A stretch of 64,000 nucleotides of DNA from DASQPR01 sp963831705 (GTDB lineage Bacteria; Actinomycetota; Actinomycetes; Mycobacteriales; Micromonosporaceae), in the NCBI GenBank assembly GCA_963831705.1, contig CAWHRE010000004.1, positions 36,555 to 100,554 of the forward strand. Direction: 5' to 3'. Under the pieces are notes generated by a model. That model made no database searches. It worked only from the letters and a program-made list of their open reading frames with translations, and was not told where the DNA came from. The translations under genes were made by a program, and so were the position numbers. This document shows, piece after piece, positions 61,280 to 64,000 of the stretch (positions within the stretch are counted from its first letter, which is position 1; every line of letters begins with the position of its first letter).

Positions 61280-62688
61280 TTAAGGTCCTGGGGCGGCTGT
61301 CAACTCTTCTGGGCTGAGGATCTTGGTAGTGATGGTGATCTGGTAGTTGGTGCGGTCGATGGCGCCTTTGGCGCGGTGTTTGGAGATCGCGCGTTTGACG
61401 ACGCGGGGGCTGCGGCGGTCGCGGCGCGGTGGGAGCAGATCGGCGAGGACTGCTCGGCCGATCGCGCCGACCAGGTCGATGGTGGTTGTGGCGATGACGC
61501 CTGCGGCGTGGATGACCTGGTCTCGGGCGGCGTGCAGGGCGACGGTGAAGCTGGCCCGGTCCGCGTCGAGGCCGGGTCGGCTGTCGGTGGCGTCGGCCAT
61601 CGCCAGCCGTAGGGCCTGGTAGGTGCACAACAGTGCGTAGACCTCCTGGTCGACGCCCGGCGGGGTTTGGGCGCGCAGGACCCGCCCGCCGAGCATGGTC
61701 GCTTTCAGTTGCAGGTAGGTTGTTTCGATCTCCCACCGCTGGTGGTAGAGCTCGACGAGGTCACGGGCCGGGAATGTCCGGTGGTCGGTCAGGGTGGTCA
61801 GCAGCCGGTAGCGGCCGTGATGGCGAGTCCCGGCGCCGGCCGTCGTCACCACGATGTCGGCGTCGATCACCCGGATCGGGACCGTGCCGATGATCGAGAG
61901 CCAGGAACCGTCCGGCAGTGACCCGGTCCGGGGCAGGCGGCGGCTGTTCTTGGCCCGGATCAGCAACCCCGCGCCGGCGGTGTGGATCTGCGCGGCCAGG
62001 GCCGCCACGGCGAAGTTACGGTCGGCCAGCAGCAGCATCCCGGGCCGCAGACAACGCAGCAGGCCGGGGGCGTAGCTGGTTTCCCCGACCCGGTAGGGCC
62101 CGAACACGACGTCGATGACGGTCCGGGTGCCGCACGCCACAACGGCCAGGAGCCGCAGCATCGGATATCCCGACCCGCCGTGCGAACCGCTCTGGCCACC
62201 ATAGACAGCCAGATTCGGCGCGCTGTCCGGGACGAACATGCTGGTCCCGTCGATCGCGCAGACCAACAGGCCCCGCCATCGGGCCACCCCCGCGGCCGGG
62301 CCCGCGAGCAGTTCGAACAACGCCCGCAACGGCGCGGCCCCGACCCGGCGGCGGGCCTTCGCCAACGCGGAGGAGCCCGGATCCGCCACCGGCAGGCCCG
62401 ACAGGCCCGCGACCAGCCGGGACCACACCTGCCGATAGCCCGATCGGCGAACAACGCCCCGGCCAGCAGCAGATACACCACCACTCGCGAGGGCAGATCC
62501 CGAACACGGACCTGGACACGGCGCGTCGCCGTGAGGACCGCGTCAACCATCTCGAACGGAACGATCTGGGTCAGCTCGCCGAGATGACCGGGCGCGAACC
62601 GGCCACCGGCTACCGTGATCGTGCGGGCAATGACAGAATTATCCGGCAACGGGGCTCCCGGCAGAACATAGGTGATCTTCGTCGACAC
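61280..62688 (-). pseudogene. IS4-family transposase, frameshifted
   Basis: The N-terminal piece from GTG 62688 carries the IS4 N-domain (ARTITVAGGRF, then ELTQIVPFEMVDAVLTATRR). The main piece has the DDE core: aspartate in LLVCAIDGTSMFVPDSAPNL, aspartate in MLLLADRNFAVAALAAQ, and the YREK signature YHQRWEIETTYLQLK. The two pieces join if one base is added near 62445 (ADxGYRQVWSRLVAGL), so here one base is missing, unlike the other broken genes. The element is probably not self-mobile unless frameshifting occurs. Confidence 0.85.
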
Positions 62689-62708
62689 CCGTTCTACAGG
62701 AGCCCCGT
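62649..62708 (-). promoter_or_regulatory. Inverted repeat around the transposase start
   Basis: ACGGGGCTCC (62649-62658) and GGAGCCCCGT (62699-62708) form a perfect 10-bp stem enclosing the GTG start. In read-through transcripts this would hide the start site, a known way for IS elements to avoid activation from outside. Confidence 0.55.
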
Positions 62709-62774
62709 TCCCATGTCACCCAACACAATCCGGCTTGACAGCCAACCCAGGGCCTTAACTACGCGGCATTGCGG

Positions 62775-64000
62775 CTAACCGGCCAGCCAACGATTCGATG
62801 TCGCCACCGTCGTCAGCCGCTGCGTGGCCCGCGACAGCGCGACGTAGAGCGTACGCACACCGGACCGGGACTCAGCCACGATCGCGTCCGGATCGACGAC
62901 CAGCACGCCGTCGTACTCCATGCCCTTGGCTTCCAAGCTCGTCACCACCTGCAAGCGCGGCTCGTCGATGGCCGCGAGCCACGACGCGACCAGCGATCGG
63001 GACGACTGCGTGGCGATCACGCCGACCGTACCGTCCACACCGGACAGCAGGTCCTTGACGGCCGACACCACCGCACCCGGCACATCGGCCTGGGACACGA
63101 CGACATGCACCGGGTCGACGCCGCTGGAGCGCACCGCGGTGGGCAGCGCGATGTCCGGCAGCGCCCGCCGAACCACGGCCTTCGCCACGTCGAAGATCTC
63201 GACCGAGTTTCGGTAGTTCGTGGTCAGCACGTAGTCGTTGCGCTTGCGGCCGCGCAGCGCGGCGTCGCGGGCCCTTCGCGCCTCGCCCGGATCGCCCTGC
63301 CAGGCCGACTGCGCCGGGTCGCCGACGATCGTCCAGCTCGCGAGCGCGGCCCGGCGCCCGATCATGCGCCACTGCATCGGCGACACGTCCTGCGACTCGT
63401 CCACGACGATGTGTGCGTACTCGCGATAGTCGGCCGGGCGCTCGATCGCGGCGCGCCGGGCATCGGCCTGCCGCTGGAACTGCGTGGTGAGCTCCTGCAC
63501 GCCACCGACCGAATACGGGTCGACCGCCTTCCGCTTGCGAGGTGGTTGGCCGAGAAGCTCATCGAGTTCGTCGATCAGCGCGATGTCCTCGACCGACAGA
63601 TCGAACCGGCCACGCGCGTCCGCTTCGGGCAGTTGGGCCATCGCGATCGCCAGGACGTCGATCTCGCGTCGATCGAGCAGCCCGTTCGCGTACCCGCGAA
63701 GTACGCCCGGATCGGCCAGCCACCGCAGAACGTCGACCGGGGCGACCATCGGCCACCAGGCGTTCATGAACGTGATGAATTCGCGGCGCTCCGCGATCGT
63801 TTCGGCGAAGTCCTCGCGCGGATCCTTCCAGCCGGGTCCGAGCAGCTCGCGGGCCTGCAGCCAGAGCGCGTTCAGGACGTGTCCGGCCGCCTTCTTGCGA
63901 ACCGTGTTCCGGCCGACCTGGCCGTTGTTGAGCAGAAGGTCGCGGATGCCGTCGAGTGCCTGCCGGTTCAGCCGCAGAAGCTGACCCCGGAACAAGATCC
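62775..64000 (-). CDS. HelD/UvrD-like superfamily 1 helicase, C-terminal part
   Basis: At least 406 residues; the N-terminus, with the Walker A site, is outside the window. SF1 motifs are clear: II IVVDESQDVSPMQW, III WTIVGDPAQSAW, IV LTTNYRNSVEIFDVA, V VTSLEAKGMEYDGVLVV and VI LYVALSRATQRL. The pattern fits actinobacterial HelD/HelR, ATPases that recycle RNA polymerase and can protect it from rifamycins, though a UvrD-like repair helicase is possible. Its TAG stop lies in the target duplication of the IS element. Confidence 0.85.
   Translation of the reverse strand, partial: ILFRGQLLRLNRQALDGIRDLLLNNGQVGRNTVRKKAAGHVLNALWLQARELLGPGWKDPREDFAETIAERREFITFMNAWWPMVAPVDVLRWLADPGVLRGYANGLLDRREIDVLAIAMAQLPEADARGRFDLSVEDIALIDELDELLGQPPRKRKAVDPYSVGGVQELTTQFQRQADARRAAIERPADYREYAHIVVDESQDVSPMQWRMIGRRAALASWTIVGDPAQSAWQGDPGEARRARDAALRGRKRNDYVLTTNYRNSVEIFDVAKAVVRRALPDIALPTAVRSSGVDPVHVVVSQADVPGAVVSAVKDLLSGVDGTVGVIATQSSRSLVASWLAAIDEPRLQVVTSLEAKGMEYDGVLVVDPDAIVAESRSGVRTLYVALSRATQRLTTVATSNRWLAG

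Larger units (their letters stand above)
61264..62774 (-). mobile_element. IS4-family insertion sequence, 1511 bp
   Basis: Terminal inverted repeats start CCGCAATGCCGCGTAGTT and agree over about 40 bases with three differences. The flanking 4-bp direct repeat is CTAA (61260-61263 and 62775-62778). One transposase gene fills the element, with its stop inside the left repeat. Insertion is exactly at the stop codon of the helicase gene. Confidence 0.92.

Noticed and set aside
1..64000. CRISPR array, prophage or integron
   Set aside because: No regularly spaced repeats, no phage structural genes and no integrase were seen.

Overview
The window is high-GC DNA with frequent GTG and TTG starts, tightly packed genes and many 4-base stop/start overlaps. 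The families present (an Rv2578c-type radical SAM protein, a PPOX-class flavin/F420 protein, an MDMPI-type protein, DUF2332, DUF1707, MocR and WHG-type TetR regulators, a LAxTG cell-wall protein) point to an actinomycete. Genus cannot be decided from the sequence alone. No rRNA, intact tRNA, CRISPR array or prophage was seen.

Region by region: 1-16.3 kb is mostly single metabolic genes: a small-molecule kinase, FAD oxidase, a frameshifted glucose-dehydrogenase-like gene, a LAxTG surface protein, AIM24, RNA 2'-phosphotransferase, a Tat-exported purple acid phosphatase facing a PhnZ-like HD oxygenase, a Nudix-SDR pair and trpD. 16.3-19.7 kb is accessory in character: a tRNA T-arm-like fragment, a GIY-YIG/T5orf172 gene, and a two-gene envelope module (coiled-coil membrane protein plus a VWA/OmpA-like lipoprotein with a frameshift). 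20-35.6 kb holds an IMPase-like gene, an HTH protein with an unknown C-terminal region, a divergent MocR/AhpD-like/PEP-mutase-like locus, and a TetR regulator divergent from an epimerase-like gene with two matching palindromes. 35.6-42.6 kb contains more regulators and enzymes, a stand-alone pseudaminate/sialate synthase, and several genes broken by single extra bases.

42.9-48.3 kb is the thiamin locus: thiE on the minus strand, then TPP riboswitch, thiO-thiS-thiG, a second TPP riboswitch and cytX-thiD. ThiO, ThiS, ThiG and ThiE build and join the thiazole half; CytX imports and ThiD phosphorylates the pyrimidine half. 48.4-52.1 kb is a close-packed run of lipoprotein, methyltransferase, SIS-domain protein and an unrecognised 484-residue protein. 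53.1-55.2 kb encodes a radical SAM protein interrupted by a LAGLIDADG intein placed exactly at the third cysteine of the iron-sulfur motif. 56-58 kb is a two-component system. 59.6-61.2 kb carries a small membrane protein, an FchA-like cyclohydrolase/cyclodeaminase and a FolD homologue that lacks the usual catalytic lysine. A 1.5-kb IS4-type element sits at the stop codon of a HelD-like helicase that runs off the end of the window.

Two themes cut across the window. First, a palindromic repeat family with 14-bp arms GTTGATCCTGGAGT occurs at 15.5, 38.7 and 42.6-43.0 kb, always at 3' ends of genes. Second, seven genes are split by single-base insertions (eight events, all extra bases, mostly in short G or C runs), which suggests either sequence error or recent gene decay.
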